From Enterobacter genomosp. O (lineage in GTDB: Bacteria; Pseudomonadota; Gammaproteobacteria; Enterobacterales; Enterobacteriaceae), in contig NZ_LECZ01000020.1 in the NCBI RefSeq assembly GCF_001022965.1, positions 1 to 64,000 on the forward strand: a stretch of DNA of 64,000 bases, read 5' to 3'. Made by a program: the position numbers and the translations under genes. Position 1 is the stretch's first letter. Every line of letters starts with the position of its first letter. The notes under the pieces were generated by a model that did no database searches, was not told the origin of the DNA, and was given only the letters and a program-made list of their open reading frames with translations. Below, one piece after another: positions 1 to 8,703 of the stretch.

Positions 1-60
1 ATTTTTTCTCTTCAACCGAACCGCTTGTTGTGTGAAGTGATTCACATCCGCCGTGTCGAT
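1..60 (-). other. Start of rRNA operon leader (runs off left edge)
   Basis: Read on the minus strand, the bases after the P1 start site (about position 60) match, from memory, the 5' leader that follows P1 in enterobacterial rrn operons, including the conserved 'GGATGTGAATCACTTCACAC' stretch. P2 and the 16S gene would lie beyond position 1. No rRNA gene body is inside the window. Confidence 0.7.
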
Positions 61-118
61 GGAGGCGCATTATAGGGAGTTCCCGAGCGACCGCAACCGA
101 AAAGTTGCAAAAAAATGA
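60..118 (-). promoter_or_regulatory. rRNA operon P1 promoter with UP element
   Basis: On the minus strand the -10 hexamer TATAAT occupies 74-69 and the -35-like TTGCGG occupies 96-91, with the 16-base spacer typical of rrn P1 promoters. The GC-rich discriminator follows, and A60 fits the known start point. An A/T-rich block at 97-118 lies where the UP element belongs. The string 'CTCCCTATAATGCGCC' is an rrn P1 hallmark. Transcription runs leftward out of the window. Which rrn copy it belongs to cannot be told. Confidence 0.85.
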
Positions 119-273
119 CTGACTGCTGCATTCCCCAGCAAAACCCCGCCTTATACCCTTTTATACACAAAGTTATCCACAATTATGAACGGATCCCGGC
201 GCGATCCTACGAATTGAGCAGGAAGATCAACTATACTAGCGGCAAATACTCTCCTCTGTGCAGGCTCACCCTC

Positions 274-1227
274 ATGACCACACAACGCCTCGCCCGCGAC
301 TGGCGTCTCCCTACAGCAGGGGTGATGCTGCTGGCAATCCTCTTTGCCGGTTTTACCCTGCATACGCACTGGAATGCCTTTATCCAGTGGTGTCTTGCCA
401 CACAAATTACGCTGCACCGCTATCTGGTGATGTATTTGCTGCAGCTTAATAACCACCAGTACAGCGGAGGATTATGGCTGTTAACGGGCGCTTTCCTTTA
501 TGGCGTTCTCCACGCCGTTGGTCCCGGGCACGGAAAGTTCATCGTGACGACCTACCTGACTACAAATAAGGAAAGCGAGCTGGCTGCCCGGGTCGTCCCT
601 TTCCTGGGTAGCCTGATGCAGGGCGTCAGCGCCATTCTGTTTGTCTTTATTCTGGCGGTGGGGTTTAACCTCGCCTCAGGGGATATCAGCACCAGCCGCT
701 GGTACGTGGAAAAGATAAGCGCTGTGCTGATTGGCGCATTCGGTGCTTTTGTCATTTACCAGGCGCTGAAGAGCTTGCGCCCGCGCAGGATGACGATCTC
801 CGCCATCAAGCCCCTTCATCAGCATGACGAACATTGTGGCTGCGGCCACCACGGCGTGGGGACAGACCTGACGCAGGGAGACTGGAAAACGCGTCTGGGC
901 GTCATTCTGGCGATCGGCGCACGTCCGTGCAGCGGGGCGATCATGATTCTGATGTTCTCGAATGCGCTGGGCATTGTCACCTGGGGAGTGGCCGCGGTCA
1001 TGACCATGTCACTGGGAACCGCACTTTCTATTGTGGGGCTTTCACTGGCAGTTCGTTATGCCCGCGAGCGCACGGTGACCTGGTTCGGAGAAAGCACCTC
1101 ATTAAAATGGCTGGTACCGGCAGTCAAAATAGCCGGAGGGATAGTCCTGATCCTGTTCGCGACAGTCCTTTTCCTGACGGTGATCCCCATCAGCGCCAAT
1201 GGCGACTACATCGCTGCCGGATGCTAA
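274..1227 (+). CDS. Nickel/cobalt transporter, RcnA/NicO-like family
   Basis: Predicted inner-membrane protein of about 317 residues with six or more hydrophobic segments. The signature HAVGPGHGKFIVTTYL after the second segment and the later GARPCSGAIMIL segment are the conserved metal-path motifs of the Ni/Co transporter (RcnA/NicO) family. Between them a cytoplasmic loop carries a His/Cys-rich stretch (HQHDEHCGCGHH), as in RcnA, fitting metal sensing or delivery. The ATG at 274 is preferred to the upstream in-frame codon at 115, which lies inside the rrn promoter and gives a non-hydrophobic extension. No rcnR- or rcnB-like gene is adjacent, so control is unknown. Export of Ni/Co is inferred from RcnA; import cannot be excluded. 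Confidence 0.75.
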   Translation: MTTQRLARDWRLPTAGVMLLAILFAGFTLHTHWNAFIQWCLATQITLHRYLVMYLLQLNNHQYSGGLWLLTGAFLYGVLHAVGPGHGKFIVTTYLTTNKESELAARVVPFLGSLMQGVSAILFVFILAVGFNLASGDISTSRWYVEKISAVLIGAFGAFVIYQALKSLRPRRMTISAIKPLHQHDEHCGCGHHGVGTDLTQGDWKTRLGVILAIGARPCSGAIMILMFSNALGIVTWGVAAVMTMSLGTALSIVGLSLAVRYARERTVTWFGESTSLKWLVPAVKIAGGIVLILFATVLFLTVIPISANGDYIAAGC

Positions 1228-1233
1228 TAAAAG

Positions 1234-1258
1234 AAAACCCGCCAGCGGCGGGTTTTTT
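1234..1258. terminator. Bidirectional terminator between Ni/Co transporter gene and proP
   Basis: CCCGCC (1238-1243), a 3-base loop and GGCGGG (1247-1252) form a stem. It is flanked by A-run and T-run on opposite sides, so it can serve both convergent genes. Confidence 0.85.
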
Positions 1259-1259
1259 A

Positions 1260-2762
1260 TTACTCGTTGATGCGTGGATGCTGGTCCACCAGTCGGGAGC
1301 GTTTCTTCTGCAGTTCTTCAATCTCTGCATCGATATCTTCAATCTTCTGCTCTACGTTATCGTAGTGCTCGCGCAGGATCTCTTTCGCTTCCTGGATGTC
1401 AGACGCCGCAGGCGTTGCACCTTTCAGAGGACGGTTCGCCGTCTCCTTCATGGTAATACCCGTAATCAAACCAATCACCGCAATTACCATCAGGTAATAA
1501 GCCGGCATCATCAGGTTCTGCGTGCTCTCCACCAGCGAAGCGGCAAGCGTCGGGGTCAGACCGGCAATCAGCACCGAGATGTTAAAGGCCGCGGCCAGCG
1601 CGCTGTAGCGAATGTGCGTCGGGAACATCGCGGGCAACGTTGAGGCCATCACCCCGATAAAGCAGTTAAGGATCACCGCCAGCAGCAGCAGACCGGCAAA
1701 AATCAGACCCAGCACGTTACTGTTAATCAGAATAAATGCCGGGATTGCCAGAGCAAACAGCGCAACGCTTCCCAGGATAATGAAGGGTCGACGACCAAAA
1801 CGGTCACTCAACAGGCCCATAATCGGCTGCACAAACAGCATACCCACCATGATGGCGATAATAATCAGCACACCGTGATCTTCCGAGTAGTGCAGGTTAT
1901 GCGACAGGTAGCTCGGCATGTAGGTCAACAGCATGTAGTAAGTGACGTTAGTCGAAATCACCAGACCAATACAGGTCAGCAGGCTGCGCCAGTGTTTAGT
2001 CGCAATCTCTTTGAACGACACCTTCGGACCATCCTGCAGCCCTTCGCGGTCCCCCTGTTCCAGTTTCTCAACGTGCTGCTGGAACGCAGGCGTCTCTTCA
2101 AGCGCATGGCGCAAGTACAGGCCAATAATGCCCAGCGGCAGTGCGAGGAAGAACGGGATACGCCAGCCCCAGTCGAGGAAGTTATCTTCACCCACCACGG
2201 TTGAAATCAGGACCACCACGCCCGCGCCCATGACAAACCCGGCAATCGAGCCGAAGTCCAGCCAGCTTCCCATAAATCCGCGCTTACGGTCCGGGGAATA
2301 CTCTGCAACGAAGATCGAGGCACCGGTATATTCCCCCCCTACCGAGAAGCCCTGAGCCATCTTACAAATCAGCAGCAGAATCGGTGCCCAAATGCCGATG
2401 GTGGCATAAGAGGGGATAAGACCGATACAGAATGTACTGATCGACATAATGACGATGGTGATGGCAAGGATCTTCTGACGACCATATTTATCGCCGAGCA
2501 TACCGAAAAACAGACCGCCCAGCGGACGAATCAGGAAGGGAACGGAGAACGTACCCAATGCGGCAATCATCTGCAGGCTGGGATCGGCCCCTGGGAAAAA
2601 TACTTTACCTAACGCATAGGCCACAAAGCCGTAGACACCAAAATCGAACCATTCCATCGCATTACCGAGCGAGGCTGCGGTAATAGCTTTACGCAGTTTT
2701 GCGTCATCAATAATGGTGACGTCGCGAAGCGTAATGGGTTTAATCTTTTTCCTTCTTAGCAT
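1260..2762 (-). CDS. proP: Osmosensing proline/glycine-betaine:H+ symporter ProP
   Basis: Major-facilitator protein of 500 residues, the E. coli ProP length, taking up proline, glycine betaine and ectoine with protons when osmolality rises. It has twelve predicted membrane segments, the MFS loop motif GDKYGRQK and a second copy SDRFGRR. A long hydrophilic C-terminus ends in a heptad coiled coil (about residues 455-498), the antiparallel coiled coil that tunes ProP osmosensing. The start at 2762 (MLRRKKIKPITLRD) matches E. coli; an upstream extension to 2855 is not supported. A consensus CRP site lies about 200 bases upstream, as in the E. coli osmotic P1 promoter. Confidence 0.97.
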   Translation of the reverse strand: MLRRKKIKPITLRDVTIIDDAKLRKAITAASLGNAMEWFDFGVYGFVAYALGKVFFPGADPSLQMIAALGTFSVPFLIRPLGGLFFGMLGDKYGRQKILAITIVIMSISTFCIGLIPSYATIGIWAPILLLICKMAQGFSVGGEYTGASIFVAEYSPDRKRGFMGSWLDFGSIAGFVMGAGVVVLISTVVGEDNFLDWGWRIPFFLALPLGIIGLYLRHALEETPAFQQHVEKLEQGDREGLQDGPKVSFKEIATKHWRSLLTCIGLVISTNVTYYMLLTYMPSYLSHNLHYSEDHGVLIIIAIMVGMLFVQPIMGLLSDRFGRRPFIILGSVALFALAIPAFILINSNVLGLIFAGLLLLAVILNCFIGVMASTLPAMFPTHIRYSALAAAFNISVLIAGLTPTLAASLVESTQNLMMPAYYLMVIAVIGLITGITMKETANRPLKGATPAASDIQEAKEILREHYDNVEQKIEDIDAEIEELQKKRSRLVDQHPRINE

Positions 2763-2959
2763 AGCTATCCTCGTTGACTCGGCCCTGTCTGTTTCACAGT
2801 CCAGTTTGCGTTCTGTGAACCATGGGATCCGCTCCATGCGAATCACCTTATTCAAGCGTAGCAGGTTTACTTACATTGACGTTTTACGTCGATACAACCG
2901 AACCTGTTGACGCCTGTCTGGGCAGTTAATGACCTTTTTACCCTACCAGCGTTTATATT

Positions 2960-2975
2960 TGTGATCAACTTCACA
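2960..2975. promoter_or_regulatory. CRP (cAMP receptor protein) binding site of proP P1
   Basis: Perfect half-sites TGTGA and TCACA separated by six bases. E. coli proP P1 is known to be repressed by CRP-cAMP from a near-identical site, so the same role is inferred here. Confidence 0.8.
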
Positions 2976-3182
2976 CATATTTATGTGCCCGGTCAACTCA
3001 GTTCAGTTTTTGTCAAGACGCACCAATAAGTACTTCCTTACCCCACCTAAAGAACATCCTCACACGCGCCATTATTTCCTACTTAACAGAAAAACAAACC
3101 ACGTTAATTCACATCAGATTTACATAAATTTTCATCATCTGGAACCGGCCCGAAGTTTTACCGTAAATATGTGACAAAGATA

Positions 3183-3201
3183 ACTAAAACGGTGTTTTAT
3201 T
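3183..3201. promoter_or_regulatory. KdgR operator candidate
   Basis: ACTAAAACGGTGTTTTATT matches the recalled 19-base KdgR consensus (AATRAAAYRNYRTTTYAYT) at all positions but one. It lies 210 bases before a KdgT-type transporter gene, the expected target of this pectin/ketodeoxygluconate repressor. Confidence 0.65.
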
Positions 3202-3410
3202 TTCATTGAATCGTTATTCCAATGATCGCATCATAAATCCGAATAAGGCGTTTTCGGTGTTTTCGAATGAGCTTGATCGGGAGCACACATTTAATTTTGT
3301 TGCAGGGCCAGCGAAAAAAGACCGCAAGCAACAAGAGCAATTCATTGAATTTATTGACTAATTTTTAACACCTATCACCCGTCCTGCGGGATCCGATGTG
3401 AGGTTTGTCT

Positions 3411-4403
3411 ATGAAGATTAAAGCCACGATAGAACGCATACCCGGCGGTATGATGCTGGTACCGCTGGTACTTGGCGCCATCCTGAATACTCTTGCTCCC
3501 GATACCGGGGCTTATTTTGGTGGTTTCACAAAAGGAATGATAACGGGCACGGTTCCCATTCTGGCCGTCTGGTTTTTTTGTATCGGAGCATCCATTAATT
3601 TGCGGGCAACGGGTACCGTATTACGGAAATCCGGAACGCTGGTGATAACCAAAATAGCGGTTGCCTGGGCTGTAGCGATGATATGCGCGATGTTCATTCC
3701 GGAGAACGGAATTCAGACCGGGTTCTTCGCGGGTTTATCGGTCCTGGCGATTGTCTCGGCGATGGATATGACCAACGGCGGGCTGTACGCCAGCCTGATG
3801 AACCAGTACGGGACGAAGGAAGAGTCCGGCGCATTCGTGCTGATGTCTCTGGAGTCCGGCCCGCTGATGACGATGCTGATTCTGGGATCTGCGGGCCTGG
3901 CATCTTTTGAACCACACCACTTTGTCGGCGCGATCCTGCCCTTCCTGGTCGGTTTCGCCCTAGGCAATCTGGATCACGACCTGCGTGATTTCTTCAGCAA
4001 AGCCACGCCGGTGCTGATCCCGTTCTTCGGCTTCGCGCTGGGGAACACCATCAACCTGAAGGTCATTCTCGATACCGGCCTGCTGGGCATTGTGCTGGGT
4101 GTCGCCGTTATCATTATCACCGGAATTCCACTGATTATCGCCGACCGCGTAATCGGGGGAGGAAACGGCACGGCGGGCGTCGCCGCCTCTTCAGCCGCGG
4201 GCGCTGCCGTCGCCAACCCGGTGATTATTGCCCAGATTAACCCGGCCTTCGAACCGGTGGCGGCTTCAGCGACGGCACTGGTTGCCGCCAGCGTGATTGT
4301 CACCGCGATTCTGGTGCCCATCATCACCGCGCTGTACGCGAAACGTTATGGGAATATGCAAGAGACCCTGCCAGAACCGAAACCAATAGAAATGAATCAT
4401 TAA
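3411..4403 (+). CDS. kdgT: 2-keto-3-deoxygluconate permease, KdgT family
   Basis: Inner-membrane carrier of 330 residues (E. coli KdgT 327) that imports 2-keto-3-deoxygluconate, an intermediate of pectin and hexuronate breakdown, with protons. Family strings are visible: [10 protein letters not shown] near the N-terminus, [42 protein letters not shown] and [16 protein letters not shown]. About ten membrane segments are predicted. The ATG at 3411 follows TGAGG at 3400-3404, so it is chosen over an in-frame TTG at 3405. A KdgR-like operator upstream supports the substrate. In E. coli kdgT lies elsewhere, so its place between proP and yjcZ is lineage specific. Other sugar-acid substrates remain possible. 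Confidence 0.85.
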   Translation: MKIKATIERIPGGMMLVPLVLGAILNTLAPDTGAYFGGFTKGMITGTVPILAVWFFCIGASINLRATGTVLRKSGTLVITKIAVAWAVAMICAMFIPENGIQTGFFAGLSVLAIVSAMDMTNGGLYASLMNQYGTKEESGAFVLMSLESGPLMTMLILGSAGLASFEPHHFVGAILPFLVGFALGNLDHDLRDFFSKATPVLIPFFGFALGNTINLKVILDTGLLGIVLGVAVIIITGIPLIIADRVIGGGNGTAGVAASSAAGAAVANPVIIAQINPAFEPVAASATALVAASVIVTAILVPIITALYAKRYGNMQETLPEPKPIEMNH

Positions 4404-4420
4404 CACACCGCACCAAACCA

Positions 4421-4460
4421 TCCCCTCTCCCTCCGGGGAGAGGGTTAGGGAGAGGGGTAA
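4421..4460. repeat. 'ccctctccc' palindromic repeat, copy 1
   Basis: Stem CCCTCTCC...GGGAGAGGG followed by a second degenerate arm, between the convergent 3' ends of kdgT and yjcZ. The same element recurs at least eight times in this window. Confidence 0.85.
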
Positions 4461-4464
4461 GGGA

Positions 4465-5340
4465 TCACCCAAAAATCTCTTCCACCATCCCGTCCACCAG
4501 CCGTTTTGCCGAGCAGAGCCTCGGCATCCCAAGTGCGACGGTCTGCCAGTTTTGCGTCACTGACCAGCTCACCGGATGTTTATCCGCCTGACACCAGTCC
4601 CCCAGCCAGCCCAGCATGTCTTTATGATCGATCAACCCCGGAGACGCAGGCGTTGTAAGCCACTGATGATAGAAATGGCGGGTGGTAGGTGATGCATTAA
4701 TGCCCTGCGCCAGATAGTTTGCCGCCATGCTGCGCAGGTTATCCTTGAGCATGGCCGCCACATCATCATTCGCGAGACGGCAGGCATCGCCAAATGGCCC
4801 CCAGCGCAGCTCTTCCAGAACGATAAAACAGCGCCCGGCAAGCGACCAGCCATCATAATGACCGGCCCGCCAGCGGGTAAAAATCTGCTCGCTGTGCTCA
4901 CCCGCCTGCACCGTTAGCCCGCGCTGGGTCAGCGCTTTTTCTTTATAAGCGGCGCGTTGGGTAAAATGAGAAGAGAGTTCAGCGTACTGCTGCATCAGAC
5001 CCGGAGACTGCTGGGCGCGCGGGTGGGTCTGCTGGCGCACCGCAATTAGCTTCTCCGCCATCAGCGTCAGCGCGAGATGACCCGGGTCAAGCATGCCGGC
5101 CAGTTTTTCCGCCAGCCCCAGGCGCAGCGCCGTATTTTCATTGAGCATACCCGCCATCGCCCAGGGGCGCAGACGGGTATGGGTCATGATTTCCTGAGTC
5201 AGACGCTCACGAAACTGCAGCTGTTGTGGTCCCAGGTGGGGATGACGCGCCGCGTCTACCCCCTGCACCAGATCGACCATAAATTTTGGATTAATACACT
5301 CCAGCGTTCGCCCGGGGCCGTCCAGTAGTTGTGTTGTCAT
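4465..5340 (-). CDS. yjcZ: YjcZ family protein, partner gene of CrfC
   Basis: Protein of 291 residues, almost the length of E. coli YjcZ (292), with no signal peptide or membrane segment. It is rich in Trp, His, Gln and Leu and has no catalytic motif I can name. Its start overlaps the end of crfC by four bases (ATGA-type coupling), so the two are one translational unit. From E. coli work I recall YjcZ as a poorly characterised protein whose gene emerged in motility-suppressor screens; that is not tested here. Confidence 0.85.
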   Translation of the reverse strand: MTTQLLDGPGRTLECINPKFMVDLVQGVDAARHPHLGPQQLQFRERLTQEIMTHTRLRPWAMAGMLNENTALRLGLAEKLAGMLDPGHLALTLMAEKLIAVRQQTHPRAQQSPGLMQQYAELSSHFTQRAAYKEKALTQRGLTVQAGEHSEQIFTRWRAGHYDGWSLAGRCFIVLEELRWGPFGDACRLANDDVAAMLKDNLRSMAANYLAQGINASPTTRHFYHQWLTTPASPGLIDHKDMLGWLGDWCQADKHPVSWSVTQNWQTVALGMPRLCSAKRLVDGMVEEIFG

Positions 5341-7691
5341 GGTTGCTCTGCCGCGAATAGAGTTTGAATATCATCGCGTAACAGTCGGGTATCTTCCTGT
5401 ATCCACGTCGCAGTCGTGATACTTTGCTTCAACAACTGGCAGAGCGCTCGGGTTGAATGCTCATTCTGTTGACGGACTGCGAGGCTATCACGCAAGCTTT
5501 CCTGTAACCCGGTCAGGCACAGCGAAAATTCTGCAAAGAACGTTGCCATACCTGCCGTAACAGAGACATCGACCTGCGCGGACAAAGCTTTACGTATTTG
5601 TTCACAAAATTGCTCAATATGATGCTTAAATTTTTCATGTAGCTGCGCAATGTCGATAACATAGCGCGTGCGCGTTTCCACATAATCATCCCAGCCCCAG
5701 CCCGGATTATTGAGCCATCGAGAGACCGTTTCACGCATGCTGCCCCCGCCAGAGGGCTGGCCAGCCAGGCTGTCATCTTCCGCAATCGCATCGTTAAACA
5801 GCGCCCGCGTATTGAAGTTAAGCTGGCTCGCCTGAAAGGCCGGGAAGCTGATCCGCGCACGAAAACCCGCATGGCTCAGATGCTCTTTGATTCGCGTCTC
5901 AATGGGGCGCATGGCTTCATTCAGGGAACGCGCCAGCGTAGACTCCAGCTGATCGAAGCGTAGCGCCAGCTCGCGGGCGATCTTCGTCTGCGCGTCCAGC
6001 ATGATAAGCTCGCAGGAGGCGCGAATTTTACTCAAAGCGATCTGTGCCTGCCCTTCATCGTCCAGAACCAGCTGTTTCAGCGCTTGCGGCTCGTCATCGC
6101 GGCGGTTCAGCCGATCGATGCCTGCCAAATCAAGAATATGGTGCGCGCTGAACACATCACCAATCGCCTGGTGAAGGGCCGTTTTTTGGGACACCATAAA
6201 GTCCGCGGTGGCGTTCAGCGCCTCCTCAACCTCATGTTTCACCTCATCGCTCACCACGCTCTGGCGCGTCTGCAGAAGCGTCATGTCCTCTTCCAGACGT
6301 GCGATGTTCAGCTCCAGTGCCTCAAGGGCCACCGTCAGTCCCTGATAGCGGAAGTCGAGATATTCGCGGGCATTTTGCGCGTAGTTGAGCAGCTTATGCG
6401 AAGCCGAACGCAGAGCGAACAGCGAGGCGTTGGCGTAGGCGGCGTAAATCAGCTTGCGGATCGGTTGTTCAAATAGCGAATCTTCCCAGAGCAGATCGGC
6501 CGAATGACGAACATGGTCGATATCGTCCAGGTCCGCCGTACGCCAGCGACGCCCAAGCGCAGCCTCGGCAAAATCCTGCACCCACGGTTGCTCCTGATGA
6601 TCCGGCAGCTGCCCGTGCGTACTCATCTCGTAGCGAGCGCGATTCGCCAGATACGCCCACATGGACGAAACGGGGTAGATCTGGCCGGGCGAGATATTGC
6701 CTTTCATTAAGGTGCCGGAGATCATCGCCCTGATCTGTTCTTCATCGTCACTATTGCGATCTTTCTGATCGAATTTATTGACCAGCGCATACAGCGGTAC
6801 GGATTTTCCCGCCGCGGAAATAGCCTGGCGGACCTCTTCATCCGAAATGGATTTAAGCTGGGTATAGTCCATCACCGCCAGCACCGCCGACGCGCGGGAG
6901 AGCTGCTCGCTGAGCATTTTTTGCAGATGCGGTTGTCCAGCCTCGTTGGGCCCGGGCGTGTCAAGCAGCGTCAGCTGCCCGAGGTGAGCATCCAGGCCCG
7001 CAAGATGCACGAACTCCACCTCAATCACCGGAATGTGTTCGATAGCCGCATATTCAGAGAACGGAAACTCGACGCCTAACGCCTGGGAGAGCCTCACCAG
7101 GTCGTTGAGGCTTTTCAGACAATGAAATATGGGCTGCGCCCCCAGGTGATGCTTCTCAAATGCTTCCCCTTTTTCAATACGCTCCAGCAGGGTATTCATG
7201 TCTTTATCAATTTCCAGCCGCTGGGCCAGTATCCCGCGATCGTAATCGCAAAGCTTTTTCTGCAGCAGCTGGATCAATTCATCAATGGGCGAGGCATGTG
7301 AGAAATGCAGCACCGGATCCTTCTGGCCCGGCGTATGGCGAATCAGCGTCGGTAGCGCCGTCATCGGACGATTGCGGTTCGGCAACACTTCGGTCCCCAC
7401 AATCGCATTAATGGTGGTCGATTTCCCCGCTTTCATGGTGCCAACAATAGCCAGGACCATTTCCAGCCGGGTTATTTTCCGTAATTCATTATTCAGCATC
7501 GCCTGCTGCGCTTCGACACCGCGCGCGCTAAAATGCAAAGGTAAAACGTTATTCTTTTCACCCGTAATGGCAGCTGTTGTGCTTTCCAGCATCGCCGTCG
7601 GCATTGATTTCAACGTATCAAGATTTTGCAGTGCGAGCTGTAACAAACGCTCAGCTTCCTGGCTTAATTCAAAAATGGTCTGTGTGTGCAT
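5337..7691 (-). CDS. crfC: Dynamin-like GTPase CrfC (clamp-binding sister replication fork colocalisation protein)
   Basis: Large cytoplasmic GTPase of 784 residues; E. coli CrfC (YjdA) has 742, the difference lying in the middle and C-terminal helical part. The P-loop GTMKAGKST near residue 86, the switch region NRPMTALPT, the DTPGPNEAG motif and the NKFD specificity motif are all intact. The remainder is helical, as in dynamin-like proteins. In E. coli the protein binds the beta clamp and holds sister forks together after replication. The N-terminus MHTQTIFELSQEAERLL aligns with E. coli, fixing the start. It is followed by yjcZ with a four-base overlap. Confidence 0.92.
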   Translation of the reverse strand: MHTQTIFELSQEAERLLQLALQNLDTLKSMPTAMLESTTAAITGEKNNVLPLHFSARGVEAQQAMLNNELRKITRLEMVLAIVGTMKAGKSTTINAIVGTEVLPNRNRPMTALPTLIRHTPGQKDPVLHFSHASPIDELIQLLQKKLCDYDRGILAQRLEIDKDMNTLLERIEKGEAFEKHHLGAQPIFHCLKSLNDLVRLSQALGVEFPFSEYAAIEHIPVIEVEFVHLAGLDAHLGQLTLLDTPGPNEAGQPHLQKMLSEQLSRASAVLAVMDYTQLKSISDEEVRQAISAAGKSVPLYALVNKFDQKDRNSDDEEQIRAMISGTLMKGNISPGQIYPVSSMWAYLANRARYEMSTHGQLPDHQEQPWVQDFAEAALGRRWRTADLDDIDHVRHSADLLWEDSLFEQPIRKLIYAAYANASLFALRSASHKLLNYAQNAREYLDFRYQGLTVALEALELNIARLEEDMTLLQTRQSVVSDEVKHEVEEALNATADFMVSQKTALHQAIGDVFSAHHILDLAGIDRLNRRDDEPQALKQLVLDDEGQAQIALSKIRASCELIMLDAQTKIARELALRFDQLESTLARSLNEAMRPIETRIKEHLSHAGFRARISFPAFQASQLNFNTRALFNDAIAEDDSLAGQPSGGGSMRETVSRWLNNPGWGWDDYVETRTRYVIDIAQLHEKFKHHIEQFCEQIRKALSAQVDVSVTAGMATFFAEFSLCLTGLQESLRDSLAVRQQNEHSTRALCQLLKQSITTATWIQEDTRLLRDDIQTLFAAEQP

Positions 7692-8287
7692 GATAAAAGA
7701 CTTTCCTTAACGCAAATTTATTACTTTTATTAAGCCACTGGTATTAATTATGTTGTTCAGGCTTATATGATTACGTGTGGAAAACATGTTCGCCGAAATA
7801 TAACTGATTGAAGATAATCAGAAATAATTCACTATCCTTGCATGGCGTGTAGAGCTCTTCTCCTGGCCTGATAGCCAAAAGAAAAAAGCGTAGCCCATTT
7901 TTAAGAAACTTCAGGATATATCCTCATTATTTACCCACCTAAAAAGAGAGGTAATACGCCCCTGCCATAAGATATGTATGGCAGCGAAGTCCGGAGATAA
8001 ATAACAATGTGTCGCTTCACCTTATCCGAAATGGAGGTGCGTAGCAATTTGCGGCAATAAAATATTCGATATATTTCGCGTCATTTCTTCCCACCGTGTT
8101 AATGACGTAAGCATCGCTTAACTGACTGACAGGAAGTGTCACTGCCAATACGTTTTTAGCATTTTTTTTAATTCACAATATCACCGACAACCGTGTGGAT
8201 TTGCGCTATACTTGCCGCCTTTTTCGGCACCCTGCCGTCATTTAGCTGGCACTTTCCAGCGCGTTTACACTTTTTGAGGATACCGAT
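7692..8287. other. Long intergenic region between crfC and yjdM
   Basis: 596 bases, clearly A/T-richer than the flanking genes. It must hold the leftward crfC-yjcZ promoter and the rightward yjdM promoter. A TATACT -10-like hexamer lies at about 8208-8213, ahead of yjdM. A 17-codon frame with a GGAG-type ribosome-binding site starts at 8007 but I cannot support it as a gene. No repeat, tRNA or known RNA was recognised. Confidence 0.5.
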
Positions 8288-8623
8288 ATGCAACTCCCAC
8301 ACTGCCCGAAATGCAATTCTGAATACACCTATGAAGATAATGGCATGTTCATCTGCCCGGAATGCGCTCACGAATGGAATGATGCCGAGCCAGCGCACGA
8401 TGCTGACGCACTCGTCGTAAAAGATGCGAACGGCAATCTGCTTGCAGACGGCGACAGCGTTACCGTCATTAAAGATCTGAAGGTTAAAGGCAGCTCATCC
8501 ATGCTGAAGATCGGCACCAAAGTGAAGAATATCCGTCTGGTTGAAGGCGATCATAATATCGACTGCAAAATTGACGGCTTTGGTCCGATGAAGCTGAAAT
8601 CTGAGTTTGTGAAAAAGAACTGA
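8288..8623 (+). CDS. yjdM: Zinc-ribbon protein YjdM (PhnA family)
   Basis: Small cytoplasmic protein of 111 residues, the length of E. coli YjdM. The N-terminus has a zinc ribbon with [10 protein letters not shown] and, 18 residues later, CPEC (four Cys ligands). The C-terminal half is the PhnA-type beta domain ([26 protein letters not shown]). The old name PhnA came from confusion with phosphonoacetate hydrolase; no phosphonate reaction is established for this family. The start is fixed by TTTGAGGATACCG just upstream. It is followed by a REP element and yjdN. Confidence 0.93.
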   Translation: MQLPHCPKCNSEYTYEDNGMFICPECAHEWNDAEPAHDADALVVKDANGNLLADGDSVTVIKDLKVKGSSSMLKIGTKVKNIRLVEGDHNIDCKIDGFGPMKLKSEFVKKN

Positions 8624-8630
8624 TTGACCT

Positions 8631-8660
8631 GCCCGGTGGCGCTTCGCTTACCGGGCCACC
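8631..8660. repeat. REP-type palindrome, copy 1
   Basis: GCCCGGTGGCGC followed by the pairing arm GCTTACCGGGC, directly after the yjdM stop codon. It probably protects or terminates the transcript. Confidence 0.8.
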
Positions 8661-8703
8661 CGCAACTACACTTAATGGGCTTTTCTTACGTGAGGTAAAG
8701 ATT

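Larger units (their letters stand above)
2763..3410. promoter_or_regulatory. Divergent control region between proP and kdgT
   Basis: 648 bases without a convincing gene, A/T-rich compared with its neighbours. It holds the proP promoters (leftward) with a CRP site at 2960-2975, and the kdgT promoter (rightward) with a KdgR-type operator at 3183-3201. A 63-codon open frame at 2983 lacks a ribosome-binding site and resembles no known protein. Confidence 0.7.

Noticed and set aside
31-46. Perfect CRP-like palindrome TGTGA-N6-TCACA
   Set aside because: It lies within the rrn P1-P2 leader, where the same sequence is conserved as transcribed leader; a CRP role is not supported.
115-273. N-terminal extension of the Ni/Co transporter frame
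   Set aside because: It is hydrophilic, unlike family N-termini, and overlaps the rRNA P1 promoter; the ATG at 274 begins family-like sequence.
2983-3174. 63-codon open frame between proP and kdgT
   Set aside because: No ribosome-binding site, A/T-rich composition and no family likeness; it overlaps the regulatory region.
8007-8060. 17-codon frame with GGAG-type ribosome-binding site before yjdM
   Set aside because: Too short to support without conservation data; no Thr/Leu/His-type leader-peptide bias and no attenuator hairpin follows.
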